From NCBI RefSeq assembly GCF_000760695.4, contig NZ_JHEG04000001.1:6330204-6394203 (forward strand): 64,000 bases of DNA, read 5' to 3'. Positions 54,666 to 64,000 of the stretch are shown in pieces. Origin of the DNA: Tolypothrix bouteillei VB521301. GTDB taxonomy: Bacteria > Cyanobacteriota > Cyanobacteriia > Cyanobacteriales > Nostocaceae. Every line of letters begins with the position of its first letter. The stretch's first letter is position 1. The position numbers and the translations under genes are program-made. The notes under the pieces were generated by a model. That model was not told the DNA's origin and searched no databases. It saw only the letters and a list, made by a program, of their open reading frames with translations.

Positions 54666-54680
54666 CTCATTTATGACTCC

Positions 54681-55172
54681 TTAATGGACTTGTATAGAAA
54701 GAAGAAATTGCCCGAGAGGAGAATGTATAAAAGAAATATAAAGTTCTCCCGTTTTAAATAAATGAAATAAACGCAAAATATAATACAATAAAGCTATAAA
54801 AAAAGTAATTGAGTGTATTTTTTTGATTTTTATCAATTGACAATAGAAAGCAGTCATTTGACGTTTCAACAGTAATTCTACAGCAACATGAATGACTGCA
54901 ATGAAAAAGCTAGTAAATAAGATAATCCCAAACACATTTTCTGATGCTGCTTGTTCTAAATTCCCACGTGCGATCGCCATAAAAGAACGAGTCATACCGC
55001 ATGTCGGACAAGGAATTCCAGTGAAGTGTCGCACCGGACAAACTAGGAAAGCTATTCTATAACCTTGGTTGTAGAATAGCGTTCCCAGTAAAGGAGTACT
55101 ACAAAATCCAAGTATACCCCAACGAACAAACTGACCCCTGTAAGATAAAGGAGAGCGAGATAATTTCAACAC
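54681..55172 (-). CDS. DUF2752 membrane protein, 163 aa
   Basis: The DUF2752 hallmark C-P-T-C-G-M-T-R-S-F-x-A-x-A-R-G is at about residues 54-69, after a first hydrophobic helix. Three more helices follow (F-G-I-I-L-F-T-S-F-F-I-A-V; I-T-F-F-I-A-L-L-Y-Y-I-L). The protein is longer than many DUF2752 members (about 120-140). The family often occurs next to TM2-domain genes, as here. Function unknown; the CxxC could bind metal or be redox-active. Confidence 0.9.
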   Translation of the reverse strand: MLKLSRSPLSYRGQFVRWGILGFCSTPLLGTLFYNQGYRIAFLVCPVRHFTGIPCPTCGMTRSFMAIARGNLEQAASENVFGIILFTSFFIAVIHVAVELLLKRQMTAFYCQLIKIKKIHSITFFIALLYYILRLFHLFKTGELYISFIHSPLGQFLLSIQVH

Positions 55173-55323
55173 CTGTTTCTTTAGGCTGAGACAAAAAAGG
55201 ATAAAGGATAAAAAATAGGTTGATAAATGAATATAAGCCCCTCAATTTATTGATGGGGTTTTAAATTATATTTCTACATACTTCATATTTCATCCTTCGT
55301 CCTTCAGTAGACTTTTAAAATGG

Positions 55324-55587
55324 TTAAAGCCATTTCTTTTTATTTACTACATAAGTACTGACAAATTCTTCATCGCTTTTGGTTAAATACATAATACCCT
55401 CAACCAAACCAAGAATACCCATGAATGGTGCTCCGATACCACATGTCAGTAACGAAACAAGCAGCATGATAATACCTTCGGTATTATAACCAAGAATAAA
55501 CTTATGAATACCTAATGCTCCAATTAGGATGCCACAAATACCAGCAGTCGTTTTCTTGCTAGCATCGCTTGAGGTTCCATTTGACAT
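55324..55587 (-). CDS. TM2-domain protein, 87 aa
   Basis: Two helices with a short turn, the TM2 pattern: K-x-T-A-G-I-C-G-I-L-I-G-A-L-G-I-H-K-F-I-L-G-Y and a second helix with G-I-G-A-P-F-M-G-I-L-G-L-V-E-G-I-M-Y-L. The end E-F-V-S-T-Y-x-x-x-K-K-W-L is shared with the paralogue at 55916. Unknown role in the membrane. Confidence 0.9.
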   Translation of the reverse strand: MSNGTSSDASKKTTAGICGILIGALGIHKFILGYNTEGIIMLLVSLLTCGIGAPFMGILGLVEGIMYLTKSDEEFVSTYVVNKKKWL

Positions 55588-55915
55588 TTGAGTGCAACTC
55601 CCGTATTTCTCATCATGACGTCACAATGCTAGCGTTGAGTTTTTTACCTACAAACCGTAGAAGCACTTAATTTTTTACAAATATCCTGAAAGGGATAAGG
55701 GAGTCGAGAAATAATGTATTATGTTATGCGGCAACACAAATTGCTAGTAATTCGTTGCTTGTGAACCCAGTCCTACAGGCAGTGAAATGGGTGCTAATAG
55801 CGTATAGCCCTACAGGCAAAGCCTGCGGCTGACGCCACGGCTTTGCAAGGCAACCCGTAGCGTCTCCTTCAGGAAATACCCTGAGAGTCATCGATCGCTG
55901 GTGACTTGTTAGTAA
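55588..55915. repeat. Palindromic repeats between the two TM2 genes
   Basis: Contains GTATAGCCCTACAGGCAAAG, GCCTGCGGCTGACGCCACGGC and CCCGTAGCGTCTCCTTCAGG, related to the repeat at 49166-49280. No gene seen. Confidence 0.65.
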
Positions 55916-56191
55916 CTAAAACCAACCTTGTCTGTTCAAGAAATAGGTACTGACAAACTCATCGTGTGATTTGTTTAGATAAATCATTCCTTCAATTAAA
56001 CCAACAAGCTGCATAATGAGTAATGTCAAACCATAGGTAAAATAACTGCCAACTAAAGAAATGATTAGCATGACAAATCCTTCCGGAGCATAACCAAGAA
56101 CGAACTTATGGATACCAAAACCTCCAAAGATAATACCGCAGTATCCCGCTAAAAGTTGTTTGGTAGCATGACTGGGGCTGAGTTTAGCCAT
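55916..56191 (-). CDS. TM2-domain protein, 91 aa
   Basis: Paralogue of the neighbouring 87-residue protein: K-Q-L-L-A-G-Y-C-G-I-I-F-G-G-F-G-I-H-K-F-V-L-G-Y, a second helix L-L-I-M-Q-L-V-G-L-I-E-G-M-I-Y-L, and the shared tail H-D-E-F-V-S-T-Y-F-L-N-R-Q-G-W. The two genes look like a local duplication now separated by repeats. Confidence 0.9.
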   Translation of the reverse strand: MAKLSPSHATKQLLAGYCGIIFGGFGIHKFVLGYAPEGFVMLIISLVGSYFTYGLTLLIMQLVGLIEGMIYLNKSHDEFVSTYFLNRQGWF

Positions 56192-56947
56192 GGGTTTATT
56201 TCCTTTGCTTTATGAGTGATTTATATGTAAGACCTATAAGTTGTAGCTAATTAAGGCTTTTAGTTGACTTAACAAGCGATCTCGGTAGAAGCACTGATAA
56301 CAATAGATATGCAGAAGTTGCGATTCACCAATGCATGGCGAATCGCTACCGACACGAACAACTCACAGCTTTCAGACATAGCTGAAGCTGCGCTCCCTCG
56401 TGACTCTGCTATCTTTACTTTAGCTAGAAAATCCGGCAAAGGGATTTTACAGCACGTTAGGCTGTAAAATTCTTCGATGGAGAATTAGCTACAAGATTCG
56501 TAAAAATACAAAGACTCTAGTATTTTTTACTAGTCAAGCTGTGCTCTCTCCGGATTCTTTTGATATTTCTACAGTGATAAAAATACTGGTGTAGATCTCT
56601 AAGTTCTGAAGTGATTTCCTAGAAGTTAGGATACCAAGTCGATAAAAATAGCACTAACTGTATGACTCGCTGTCTGCTAACCATTTCCATACAGAACAGT
56701 AAACAGACAGGGGAGCGGTTTTAGCTATTCATGCCATCAAACGAACCTACACCTATGAATAGACAGAATCGATCGTGCTACCACTAGCGTGACTCTTTCA
56801 CTATTGATTTCACATAGTTGCTAAGTTATCTTTAACTTTAGCGTCTTTGCTTCAAAGTAGCATTTATCAACATTAAACACCAAGGTTTACGAGTAAATTT
56901 TTGTAAAAGTTTAAGCAAAGAATTGGTAAAGTTGGCTGCTAGAAAAA
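56192..56947. other. Intergenic region, no gene recognised
   Basis: About 750 bases. A 9-bp hairpin TTTTACAGC...GCTGTAAAA lies at about 56446-56471. Otherwise AT-rich with stops in all frames. Confidence 0.4.
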
Positions 56948-58582
56948 TCATTGACTCGGACTACCTAAGATAAAAAGGCTGAGGAGGGTTCCGCTATTCC
57001 AGAGGCTGTGGAGAAGCATGGGAGCGAGGAGGTTGCGCGATCGCGTATAAACAACACCGAGTACAATGCCCAAAGAGAACAGGGGGAGAACTTCTGCCAA
57101 GCTAAGGTGAGCAGCCGCAAATAAAAAACTACTGATGAGGATCGATCCCCACACGGGGAGGTAACGGGTAAGAGAGGGTAACAAGAAACCGCGAAAGAGA
57201 ATTTCTTCAAAGAAGGGAGCCGCGATCGCCGCCGTCGAGAAAAATATACTCAGTGCGACAGAATCTTGACTTTCAAGCACCAGTTGCAACAGGGGATTGC
57301 TCCCGCCTTGTCCTTTCCACAATTGTTGGTTCACCAAAGATACAATAACTACTACAGGCAATGCTACGCAGTAACCACCCAATCCCCAAAAAAACCATTT
57401 ATCCTTAAACCGGAAGCGAAACCAGCCATCAGGTAGAGGCAAAAATCGGTTGATAGCTAAATACAGTACAGACAAAGCCCCTAAGGCGACGAACAAGTAA
57501 CTTACAAAAACAGATAGTGCTTGAATTCGCACGCTAGAGACGAGGGTTTTGATAGGGAGAACCGATTTTACTAAAGGTACTAGGAATGCTTTGATTGCTA
57601 CAGGTACGAGGAATTGTCCCGTGAAGAAAAAACCAACAACAAAGACTACCAAAATCGTTTCTGCATCCCAAGGCGTTGACCAAGTAACATCTGCATTTTG
57701 AGCAAGTATTGCAGTTTTTCCCTTGAAGAAACGTTCTGCGAGCAAAAAGAGCAGTAAACCTACTCCAATAAGAGCAGCAATGACCGGGACAGTACCTATC
57801 AGTGATAATCTCAACATCGCTGTTTCAGCAACTTCCTGTTGAGAGGCTTTTAAACTTGTGAGAGCATCTTGCCGTTGCTGGAGTTGATAGAGTTTTTCCA
57901 ACGCAATATATTTAAACCAGCCATCTAAATTAGCTTGAATCAGAGCTTCAGAATCAGGCAAAAGACGGGGGGGATCGCTCCACAGCCCCGACATCACTGC
58001 TGCAACCCTACCAAATTCAGAATTACTTCCCAAACTTTGCTGCATTTCATCCCACGTTTTCACAGCAGCATCAGTTTTTCCTTGCTGTGCTTGTAAGATT
58101 CCCAATCGCAAATCTAATTCAGGAATTAATTTTTGCACTTGATTCAGTGACTGCTGCAACAGTTGCTGCTGTTCGGAAGCGGGGTTAGTTGCAGGAGGTT
58201 GCGATTGAGATTGAGAGGTTGCAGGAGCCGTTGCTGGTTGGGATTGGAGTTGTGCTAGTTGAGTTTTAATTTTTTCTAAATTACTTTGAGCCGATTCCCT
58301 TGCTTCTTGATACTGCTGTGCTGCTGCATCCAGAGGTTTAGCACCCAGGATGGCATCTTGCAAGGACTTCACACTTGCGGGATCGCTATCCGATGCTTCC
58401 AAAGAGACGGCTTGTAGTGCAAGATTGGTTTGGTAAAGTTCCAAGCGACTTTGAAACTGAGGTTGCTGCCAACTCGATAATAAGGACTGACCGGCAGTTA
58501 AGATTGTCACTAGAGTCAGAACTATTAAAATAAACCGCCCTGCGGTTCTTACAAACTTTGAACTTGACTGCTCGTGACTCAT
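56948..58582 (-). CDS. CPBP family intramembrane glutamic endopeptidase, 544 aa
   Basis: An N-terminal transmembrane helix (about residues 15-33), a long soluble Gln-rich region with coiled-coil-like helices (to ~245), then ~8 transmembrane helices carrying the CPBP (Abi/Rce1-like) protease core: E-E-I-L-F-R-G-F (catalytic Glu pair), F-x-x-x-H-L-S, and H-S-L-W-N-S. It probably cuts membrane proteins. The start is ATG 58582, preceded by GGGAGG; upstream ATGs at 58594 and 58624 add unconserved residues. The extra periplasmic/cytoplasmic domain makes it much longer than a basic 250-residue CPBP. Confidence 0.9.
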   Translation of the reverse strand: MSHEQSSSKFVRTAGRFILIVLTLVTILTAGQSLLSSWQQPQFQSRLELYQTNLALQAVSLEASDSDPASVKSLQDAILGAKPLDAAAQQYQEARESAQSNLEKIKTQLAQLQSQPATAPATSQSQSQPPATNPASEQQQLLQQSLNQVQKLIPELDLRLGILQAQQGKTDAAVKTWDEMQQSLGSNSEFGRVAAVMSGLWSDPPRLLPDSEALIQANLDGWFKYIALEKLYQLQQRQDALTSLKASQQEVAETAMLRLSLIGTVPVIAALIGVGLLLFLLAERFFKGKTAILAQNADVTWSTPWDAETILVVFVVGFFFTGQFLVPVAIKAFLVPLVKSVLPIKTLVSSVRIQALSVFVSYLFVALGALSVLYLAINRFLPLPDGWFRFRFKDKWFFWGLGGYCVALPVVVIVSLVNQQLWKGQGGSNPLLQLVLESQDSVALSIFFSTAAIAAPFFEEILFRGFLLPSLTRYLPVWGSILISSFLFAAAHLSLAEVLPLFSLGIVLGVVYTRSRNLLAPMLLHSLWNSGTLLSLFILGSPSQ

Positions 58583-58740
58583 TTTTCCTCCCATAACTAA
58601 CCAGTGCAGGGTCCATCGTCTCACCCCTTAAGAATTATCGCAAGAAAATGCGTTGAGTGGTTAGTAGTTGGTGGTCGAGAGTTTTATAATTTGGTATAAA
58701 TAGCTACTATTGATAACTAAATAAAGCGCAAATAACAATC

Positions 58741-58941
58741 ACTAGTGGTCTGTCCCAAAAGTTTTGACTGGTGAACGTTTTTATCTCGTTCCCAGGCGGA
58801 GCCTGGGAACACAGTCGGCGAGGCTCTGCCTCGCGCTCCACTGGAGGCTGAGCCTCCAGTAAGGCATTCCCAGGCGGAGCCTGGGAACTAGGTGTGCGGA
58901 GTTGTGACAGCCTAGCAAAATTAATGGGACAGACCACTAGT
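58741..58941. mobile_element. Complete 201-bp MITE with perfect 17-bp inverted ends
   Basis: ACTAGTGGTCTGTCCCA at the left is the exact inverse of the right end. The interior is palindromic (GGCGGAGCCTGGGAAC twice, CCACTGGAGGCTGAGCCTCCAGT). If TA is the target duplication, as for IS630/mariner-type elements, the inverted repeat starts GTGGTCTGTCCCA. A degenerate relative lies at 20660-20855. Non-coding; the 76-codon frame across it is an artefact. Confidence 0.85.
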
Positions 58942-59212
58942 TCGTAATTTATGATGTATGCGCTCCTAGCGCAACTGCGAACGGAATTCTAGAAATTTTA
59001 TATTTTCTTATACCAATTCTTTAATGAGGTTGCGCCAAATTTCTTTAGTTTTTTCTTTGTGTCCTTTGCGCCCTTCGCGGTTCGTTATATAATTCGGCGC
59101 ATCTTTATACGGATTTGGTGTTATTTTATATATTTGTGTTTTTTCTCGTCGGTTGACTTATAAGACTCTTATTTGATAAGACCTCAAGCCAAAACTTTAA
59201 ATCTAAAATAGA

Positions 59213-60685
59213 ATGCGTTATCTTCGGAAATTTTCGGTACTATTTATTGCTAGTCTTCTTGCGGTTGCAATTTTTGGAGTTATCGGTCCCGGTAATCTAA
59301 TATTCTCTGCAAATTCCAGCCTTGCAATTAAAAATAGTTTTGCCCGATCGCCAACCTTTAATTTTTATAATGTTCTCACCTCAAGTGGAGCCGATCCGTG
59401 GGTGTACAAACACACAGACGGATATTATTACATGACCTACTTAACAAATCAAAATATCACCATTTTTCGGTCTTTGACACTTTCAGGTATTGTTGGAGGA
59501 GAAAGAAAAACAGTCTGGACACCACCTAAGTCAGGTTCAAATAGTCAAAATATATGGGCACCAGAATTACATTTTCTAGATGGTAAGTGGTACATATATT
59601 ACACGGCAGATGATGGTAATACTCTAAACCATAGAATGTTTGTGCTTGAAAATGCTAGCCCCGATCCATTTCGCGGAAATTTTGTGGATCGAGGCAAAAT
59701 ATTTGACAAAAAAAACGATAAGTGGGCAATTGATGGTACTGTCTTAACTGTCAGTGGGAAAAGATACTTTATTTGGTCTGGATGGGAAGGTGATAATAAC
59801 GTACAACAGAACTTGTATATTGCACCGATGAGCAATCCGACAACACTCGGTAGTTCTCGAGTTAAGATTTCAAGCCCAACTTATCCATGGGAAAGTTTTG
59901 GTAGCCCGCCCACGGTGAATGAGGGACCGCAAGTTATTATTAAAGACAAAACTATTAATCTCATTTACTCTGCAAGTGTAGGTTGGACAAATAATTATGC
60001 GTTGGGTTTATTAACAGCAAAAGTTGGTAGTAACCTCTTGTCTCCATCGGCTTGGCGTAAATATAAAGAACCGGTGTTTCAAAGTGGGAATGGCGTGGTT
60101 AGTCCGGGACACTCCAGCTTTGTAAAATCTCCAAATAACAAAGAGGACTGGATTGTTTACCATGCAGCCAATTTTTTAAGCGCTGGATGGAACCGACATA
60201 TCAGAACTCAAAGATTTGGATGGAACCGCGATGGTACTCCTAACTTCGGTTCTCCAGCACCTGTTAATGCTCCTATTAGTTTACCAAGTGGAGAACCCCA
60301 ACACGATCGCTACCAAGCCGAAGATGCTCTTTTTACTGGTGCTGCCAAAATAATATCCAATCCAAACGCATCAAACGGAGCAAAGGTTGGTTACATTGAT
60401 AACCCACAAAGCAATGTAGAGTTTCGCGTTCGGGTAAACAAACGGGGAACATATAATATGTCAGTTAGATTTGGGAATGGCACTGAAGGTGGCAAGGAAG
60501 CAAGTCACAAATTATACATAAATGGTAAGGAGCTTCCAGCATTAAGATATGTGTGGACGGGATGGGACAACTGGTTAAATTCTGTTATTAGAGTACAATT
60601 AAATACTGGTGTTAACCAAATTCGCTTTAGCAAAGGCGAAAATTTCGCGGAAATTGATTCTATTGATATATTTCCTCTTCGCTGA
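59213..60685 (+). CDS. Secreted glycoside hydrolase family 43-like with C-terminal CBM, 490 aa
   Basis: Signal peptide at residues 1-33. A five-bladed beta-propeller catalytic domain (about 48-355): base Asp61 in G-A-D-P-W-V, pKa-modulating Asp174 in W-A-I-D-G-T-V, acid Glu237 in N-E-G-P-Q-V, as in GH43. Residues ~365-490 resemble a CBM35/CBM6-like sugar-binding module: Y-Q-A-E-D-A-L-F-T-G-A, then the final E-I-D-S-I-D-I-F. It probably removes arabinose or xylose from polysaccharides outside the cell. No sugar cluster nearby. Confidence 0.9.
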   Translation: MRYLRKFSVLFIASLLAVAIFGVIGPGNLIFSANSSLAIKNSFARSPTFNFYNVLTSSGADPWVYKHTDGYYYMTYLTNQNITIFRSLTLSGIVGGERKTVWTPPKSGSNSQNIWAPELHFLDGKWYIYYTADDGNTLNHRMFVLENASPDPFRGNFVDRGKIFDKKNDKWAIDGTVLTVSGKRYFIWSGWEGDNNVQQNLYIAPMSNPTTLGSSRVKISSPTYPWESFGSPPTVNEGPQVIIKDKTINLIYSASVGWTNNYALGLLTAKVGSNLLSPSAWRKYKEPVFQSGNGVVSPGHSSFVKSPNNKEDWIVYHAANFLSAGWNRHIRTQRFGWNRDGTPNFGSPAPVNAPISLPSGEPQHDRYQAEDALFTGAAKIISNPNASNGAKVGYIDNPQSNVEFRVRVNKRGTYNMSVRFGNGTEGGKEASHKLYINGKELPALRYVWTGWDNWLNSVIRVQLNTGVNQIRFSKGENFAEIDSIDIFPLR

Positions 60686-60740
60686 GTTTGGCGATCGCAT
60701 TTATAGCAATCCGAACAAGCGGATAAGGAAAACACTTTCA

Positions 60741-61358
60741 CTACAAAGCAGAATCAAAAATTTGCTGGGCTGTTAGATTGAGTTGAGGGAAACTAGGAGA
60801 TATAATTGCAGTGTTTCCCCTAAACAAATTCATTTGATATTCCCCATTCAGCAATCGGCATACAAAAATAGCAGGTTCTTTGGGGTTACCAATAAAATTG
60901 CGTCCTCCGAATGCAGCATAATCGGCAATCCAAAACTCAGGAATACCCATTTCTTCATAATCGGCAAACTTTTTATAGTAGTCATCTCGCCAGTTAGTGG
61001 AAACAACTTCAACAACTAAAGGAATAGATGCAGGTTGAGAAACAGTAGATTCGTTCTCCCATAACGGTTCGTTTGAAAGATTTTCGCGATTTATTAATAA
61101 AATATCTGGTGAGTAGGCTGATTCTTGGTTTGGTGGTTTAACTAATGCAGTTTTGGGAATGTGATAGGGAAGGTTGAGGCGATCGAACTCTACAGTTATT
61201 TTACGTGCTAAGAACCCAACAACATTTTCATGCTTCCCGGTTGGTTGAGCCAGCTCGACAATTGCTCCATTGTGCAGTTCGTAGCGTCCACCTTCAGGAC
61301 GCCATGCTGTAAATTCTTCAAAAGTAACTGGTTTGGGTGAGACTGGCGCAGTAGTCAT
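60741..61358 (-). CDS. Uma2 family endonuclease-like protein, 205 aa
   Basis: The Uma2 (DUF820) fold: M-T-x-A-P-x-x-x-x-T-F-E-E-F at the start, then E-L-H-N-G-A-I-V-E-L, S-P-D-I-L-L-I, and V-V-E-V-V-S-T-N-W-R-D-D-Y-Y-K-K-F-A-D-Y-E-E-M-G-I-P-E-F-W-I-A-D. The PD...E-x-x restriction-like core is intact. Cyanobacterial genomes carry many copies; the role is not known. Confidence 0.93.
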   Translation of the reverse strand: MTTAPVSPKPVTFEEFTAWRPEGGRYELHNGAIVELAQPTGKHENVVGFLARKITVEFDRLNLPYHIPKTALVKPPNQESAYSPDILLINRENLSNEPLWENESTVSQPASIPLVVEVVSTNWRDDYYKKFADYEEMGIPEFWIADYAAFGGRNFIGNPKEPAIFVCRLLNGEYQMNLFRGNTAIISPSFPQLNLTAQQIFDSAL

Positions 61359-61503
61359 AAATTCTTTTGATGATATGAGTTTCGCTCAATCATTGGCGAT
61401 CGCATTCATAGGAAATTGCATACAAACCAGCATAGCCTGCGCGTGCAGGCTTCGGTTGCATATTTTAAAATTTATTGCGTGGGGCATTATAAACCCCTAA
61501 AAT

Positions 61504-62766
61504 TTAACTTTCAAAACTGCCAAAGAATTCTAAAGTTTCCTTTAATGCTTTCACAAAAATGTCAATTTCTTCACGAGTATTGTAGAAAGATAAACTGGCT
61601 CTTGCAGTTGCTGCAATCCCTAAGTGACGGTGTAATGGTTGAGTACAATGATGTCCGGAACGAATAGCAATACCTTCTTGATCTAACAATGTAGATATAT
61701 CATTAGCATGGACATCTTTTGCCGTGAAAGCAGAAAGTGCGGCTCTCCCCAAACCTGCGACTTTGGGCAATGGACCAAACAGACGAATTCCGGGAATTTG
61801 GACTAGCTTTTCAAAAAGATAACCAGTCAATTCAGATTCATAAGCATAGATTTTATCCATGCCAATATTGCTCAGGTAATCCACTGCTGCACCTAGAGCG
61901 ATTGTTTCCGCGATCGCAGGTGTACCCGCTTCAAATTTATGAGGTAAATCGGCGTAGGTAGAACGATCTAAAAACACTTCAGAAATCATTTCCCCACCAC
62001 CAAAAAAGGGAGGCATTTGCCGCAGCAGTTCTAACTTGCCATACAAAAAGCCAATTCCAGTTGGAGCACACATTTTATGACCGGAAGCGACCAACCAATC
62101 ACAGTCAAATTGCCGGACATCGATTGGCATGTGGGGGACACTTTGGCAAGCATCAATTAAAACTTTGGCTCCATATTCATGGGCGATCGCGCAAATGTCT
62201 TTTACAGGATTAATACAACCCAAAGTATTAGAAACATGCACCACTGATACCAATTTTGTTTTGTCAGAAATCAGTGTTTTAAACTGTTCCAAATCAAAAC
62301 TTTCCTCGGCTGAGAGTTCCACAAACTTCAGCACAGCACCCGTTTTTTGTGCTACAAAATGCCAAGGAACCAAATTACTGTGGTGTTCTATAACTGAGAG
62401 AATAATTTCATCTCCCTGTTGCAAATTATTCATTCCCCAACTGTAAGCAACTAAGTTAATAGCCTCAGTTGCATTACGGGTAAAAACAATTTCCTGACGC
62501 GATGCTGCATTTACAAATGCAGCCACTTTATCTCTGGCTGCTTCATAAGCTTCAGTCGCTTTAGCACTGAGAGTATGGACGCCACGATGCACGTTAGAAT
62601 TGTACTGTTCGTAATAATCTCGCAAAGTATTCAGTACGAGCAAAGGTTTTTGTGACGTAGCAGCATTATCGAAATAAATTAAAGGTTTCCCGTTGACTTC
62701 CTGATGGAGTATTGGGAAGTCAGAACGGACTCGATCGGCAAGAGTTTTTTCTTGGGTATAAGTCAT
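61504..62766 (-). CDS. sufS: Cysteine desulfurase SufS, 420 aa
   Basis: PLP enzyme giving persulfide sulfur to the SUF Fe-S assembly system. PLP-binding Lys231 in A-S-G-H-K-M; active-site Cys374 in R-S-G-H-H-C-T-Q-P, the group II (SufS) form; the T-R-N-A-T-E-A-I-N phosphate-binding motif. Length is normal. It lies 55 bases after sufD on the same strand, so they form a suf operon with sufB and sufC expected to the right of the window. Confidence 0.97.
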   Translation of the reverse strand: MTYTQEKTLADRVRSDFPILHQEVNGKPLIYFDNAATSQKPLLVLNTLRDYYEQYNSNVHRGVHTLSAKATEAYEAARDKVAAFVNAASRQEIVFTRNATEAINLVAYSWGMNNLQQGDEIILSVIEHHSNLVPWHFVAQKTGAVLKFVELSAEESFDLEQFKTLISDKTKLVSVVHVSNTLGCINPVKDICAIAHEYGAKVLIDACQSVPHMPIDVRQFDCDWLVASGHKMCAPTGIGFLYGKLELLRQMPPFFGGGEMISEVFLDRSTYADLPHKFEAGTPAIAETIALGAAVDYLSNIGMDKIYAYESELTGYLFEKLVQIPGIRLFGPLPKVAGLGRAALSAFTAKDVHANDISTLLDQEGIAIRSGHHCTQPLHRHLGIAATARASLSFYNTREEIDIFVKALKETLEFFGSFES

Positions 62767-62821
62767 GGATTTTGAATGGTTGGTTGTTGGTTGTTGGTTA
62801 AAAATGACTAGCTACTAGCTA

Positions 62822-64000
62822 CTAACCACTAACCTTTTGCATAAGGGATTGTCTGACGGAAGGAACAGGTATTTGATTGATGGCTTCAGTTGCAAAGGCG
62901 TTAACTAATAAGTTGCGAGCATCATTCGCATCAATACCGCGACTTTGCAGATAGAAGATTTCATCATCCTCTAACTGGCTAACGGTAGCACCGTGGGCGC
63001 ATTTGACGTTATCAGCTGTAATCTCTAATTGAGGCTTAGTATCAATTCTGGCTTTAGAGGATAGTAACAAATTTTGGTTTAACTGGGCCGCATCTGTCAA
63101 TTGTGCGGGTTTTGGCACAAAAATTTTACCGTTAAACACTCCATGAGCGCGATCGCTCAGAATACACTTATGCAATTGTTTGCTAGTACCGTGAGGATAA
63201 TTGAGCGCTATTGCACTGTGAGTATCCGCTAACTGTTGTCCCCCAATTATCGTCAATCCATTGAGGACAGTTTCTGTCTGCTCCCCAGTTTGCAAAATCT
63301 CTAGATTGTGACGTGAAAGCTTTCCACCAAAAGTTACGGCGTGACAGCTATACCAACTGTAACGAGCTTGAGAAACAGCAGTTTTCCCAATATGAATAGC
63401 CTCTGCATTTTCCATCTCAAGCCGAGTATGATTCACCCGAGCATTTTCCCCGACCCAAATTTCCGTAACCGCATTAGTAAAATATACGCTCTCTTCCTCT
63501 GTGCTCTCCGCGTCTGTGTGGTTCGCATACTCTTCCACTAACGTCACGCTACTACCAGTCTCCGCCACAACCAAGCAACGCGGAAGAGAAATTCCAGACT
63601 GCTCGCCAGTAGCAAGAAATACCAAATGAATTGGGGTCTCGACCACCACATTTTTTGATACCCAAACGACTGCGACATCAACCATTCCACTCGTATTGAG
63701 AGCAGTAAACAGTTCGTGTGCGCCTTCAGTTTGAGCTAAATATTTCTGTACCTCTTGAGTGTACGTAGCAGATAAATCGGCTAAATTGCTAACGACAACT
63801 CCATCTGGTAAAAGAGAAACTGAGGACAACTCAGATGAATAAACACCATCAACAAACACCAACCGACTTGTAGCTGCTTCTGGTAGCGATCGTAAAGATG
63901 AGCCAACAGACGCGCTACCCTTCGTCCCCACATGAAATTGAATTTTCCGCAAAAAAGATAAATCGGCGAAGCGCCATTCTTCATCACGAGTTGTAGGCAA
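62822..64000 (-). CDS. sufD: SufD, Fe-S assembly scaffold subunit (N-terminus beyond the window)
   Basis: The frame runs off the right edge; about 392 residues are seen of the usual ~440-450. Visible: T-R-D-E-E-W-R-F-A-D-L-S, a beta-helical core, H-N-L-E-I-L-Q-T-G-E, and the conserved end A-H-G-A-T-V-S-Q-L-E-D-D-E-I-F-Y-L-Q-S-R-G-I. SufD forms the SufBC2D scaffold. The TTG at 64000 is not the real start. Confidence 0.96.
   Translation of the reverse strand: MPTTRDEEWRFADLSFLRKIQFHVGTKGSASVGSSLRSLPEAATSRLVFVDGVYSSELSSVSLLPDGVVVSNLADLSATYTQEVQKYLAQTEGAHELFTALNTSGMVDVAVVWVSKNVVVETPIHLVFLATGEQSGISLPRCLVVAETGSSVTLVEEYANHTDAESTEEESVYFTNAVTEIWVGENARVNHTRLEMENAEAIHIGKTAVSQARYSWYSCHAVTFGGKLSRHNLEILQTGEQTETVLNGLTIIGGQQLADTHSAIALNYPHGTSKQLHKCILSDRAHGVFNGKIFVPKPAQLTDAAQLNQNLLLSSKARIDTKPQLEITADNVKCAHGATVSQLEDDEIFYLQSRGIDANDARNLLVNAFATEAINQIPVPSVRQSLMQKVSG

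Noticed and set aside
58707..58937. 76-codon minus frame
   Set aside because: It lies across the MITE.

Overview
The window comes from the chromosome of a filamentous, probably Nostocales-type, cyanobacterium. The evidence is frequent GCGATCGC (HIP1) octamers, a photosynthetic-type NdhD, a plant-type zeta-carotene desaturase (crtQ), a ThyD-like epimerase, a cyanobacteriochrome-type GAF protein, Uma2 and DUF2752/TM2 proteins, and many heptanucleotide and palindromic intergenic repeats. I see no tRNA, rRNA or CRISPR array.

Left part (1-8.6 kb): the start of a probable ankyrin-type gene running off the left edge, a small conserved protein, a 1137-residue SrfB-like/Hsp70-actin-fold ATPase with a 380-residue partner, a UPF0175/DUF3368 toxin-antitoxin pair, an SDR oxidoreductase, and an ankyrin gene cut by a transposase fragment. 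From 8.66 to 14.7 kb lies one 2020-residue Ser/Thr kinase-ATPase-GAF-PAS-histidine kinase. It is followed by decayed gene ends (14.7-15.5 kb), including the tail of a NarL-type response regulator. A cupin, a GMC oxidoreductase with an internal deletion, a DUF305 lipoprotein, a zinc-type alcohol dehydrogenase-like protein and an alpha/beta hydrolase follow. The stretch 19.8-21.0 kb holds transposase debris and MITE-like elements.

Middle part (21-35.4 kb): DUF1232 protein, a stand-alone GAF protein with both cysteines of a DXCF cyanobacteriochrome, a SUKH/HEAT protein, a TnpB element that truncates a bile acid:Na+ symporter gene, and a 1122-residue fusion of methyltransferase, PIG-L (BshB-like) deacetylase and BshC (cysteine-adding enzyme). 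Directly behind the fusion are a glycosyltransferase-like N-terminus, a second TnpB remnant and the C-terminus of an MFS transporter, so a low-molecular-weight-thiol or cysteine-containing natural product locus appears to have been damaged by a transposon. Then come ndhD, a duplicated PepSY-type membrane protein, a PKHD hydroxylase and a Gly/Glu-repeat lipoprotein.

Right part (35.7-64 kb) is mostly conserved cyanobacterial core: a DrrAB-type ABC exporter, PrxQ, cobyric acid synthase with a small ferredoxin, crtQ with an SRPBCC protein, a DUF6930-like acidic protein, a SufA/IscA protein with a TPR protein, ThyD-like epimerase, FHA protein, a CtaA-like copper ATPase carrying an in-frame tandem repeat, DUF2752 and two TM2 proteins, a CPBP protease, a complete 201-bp MITE, a secreted GH43-CBM protein, a Uma2 nuclease, and sufS-sufD running off the right edge.
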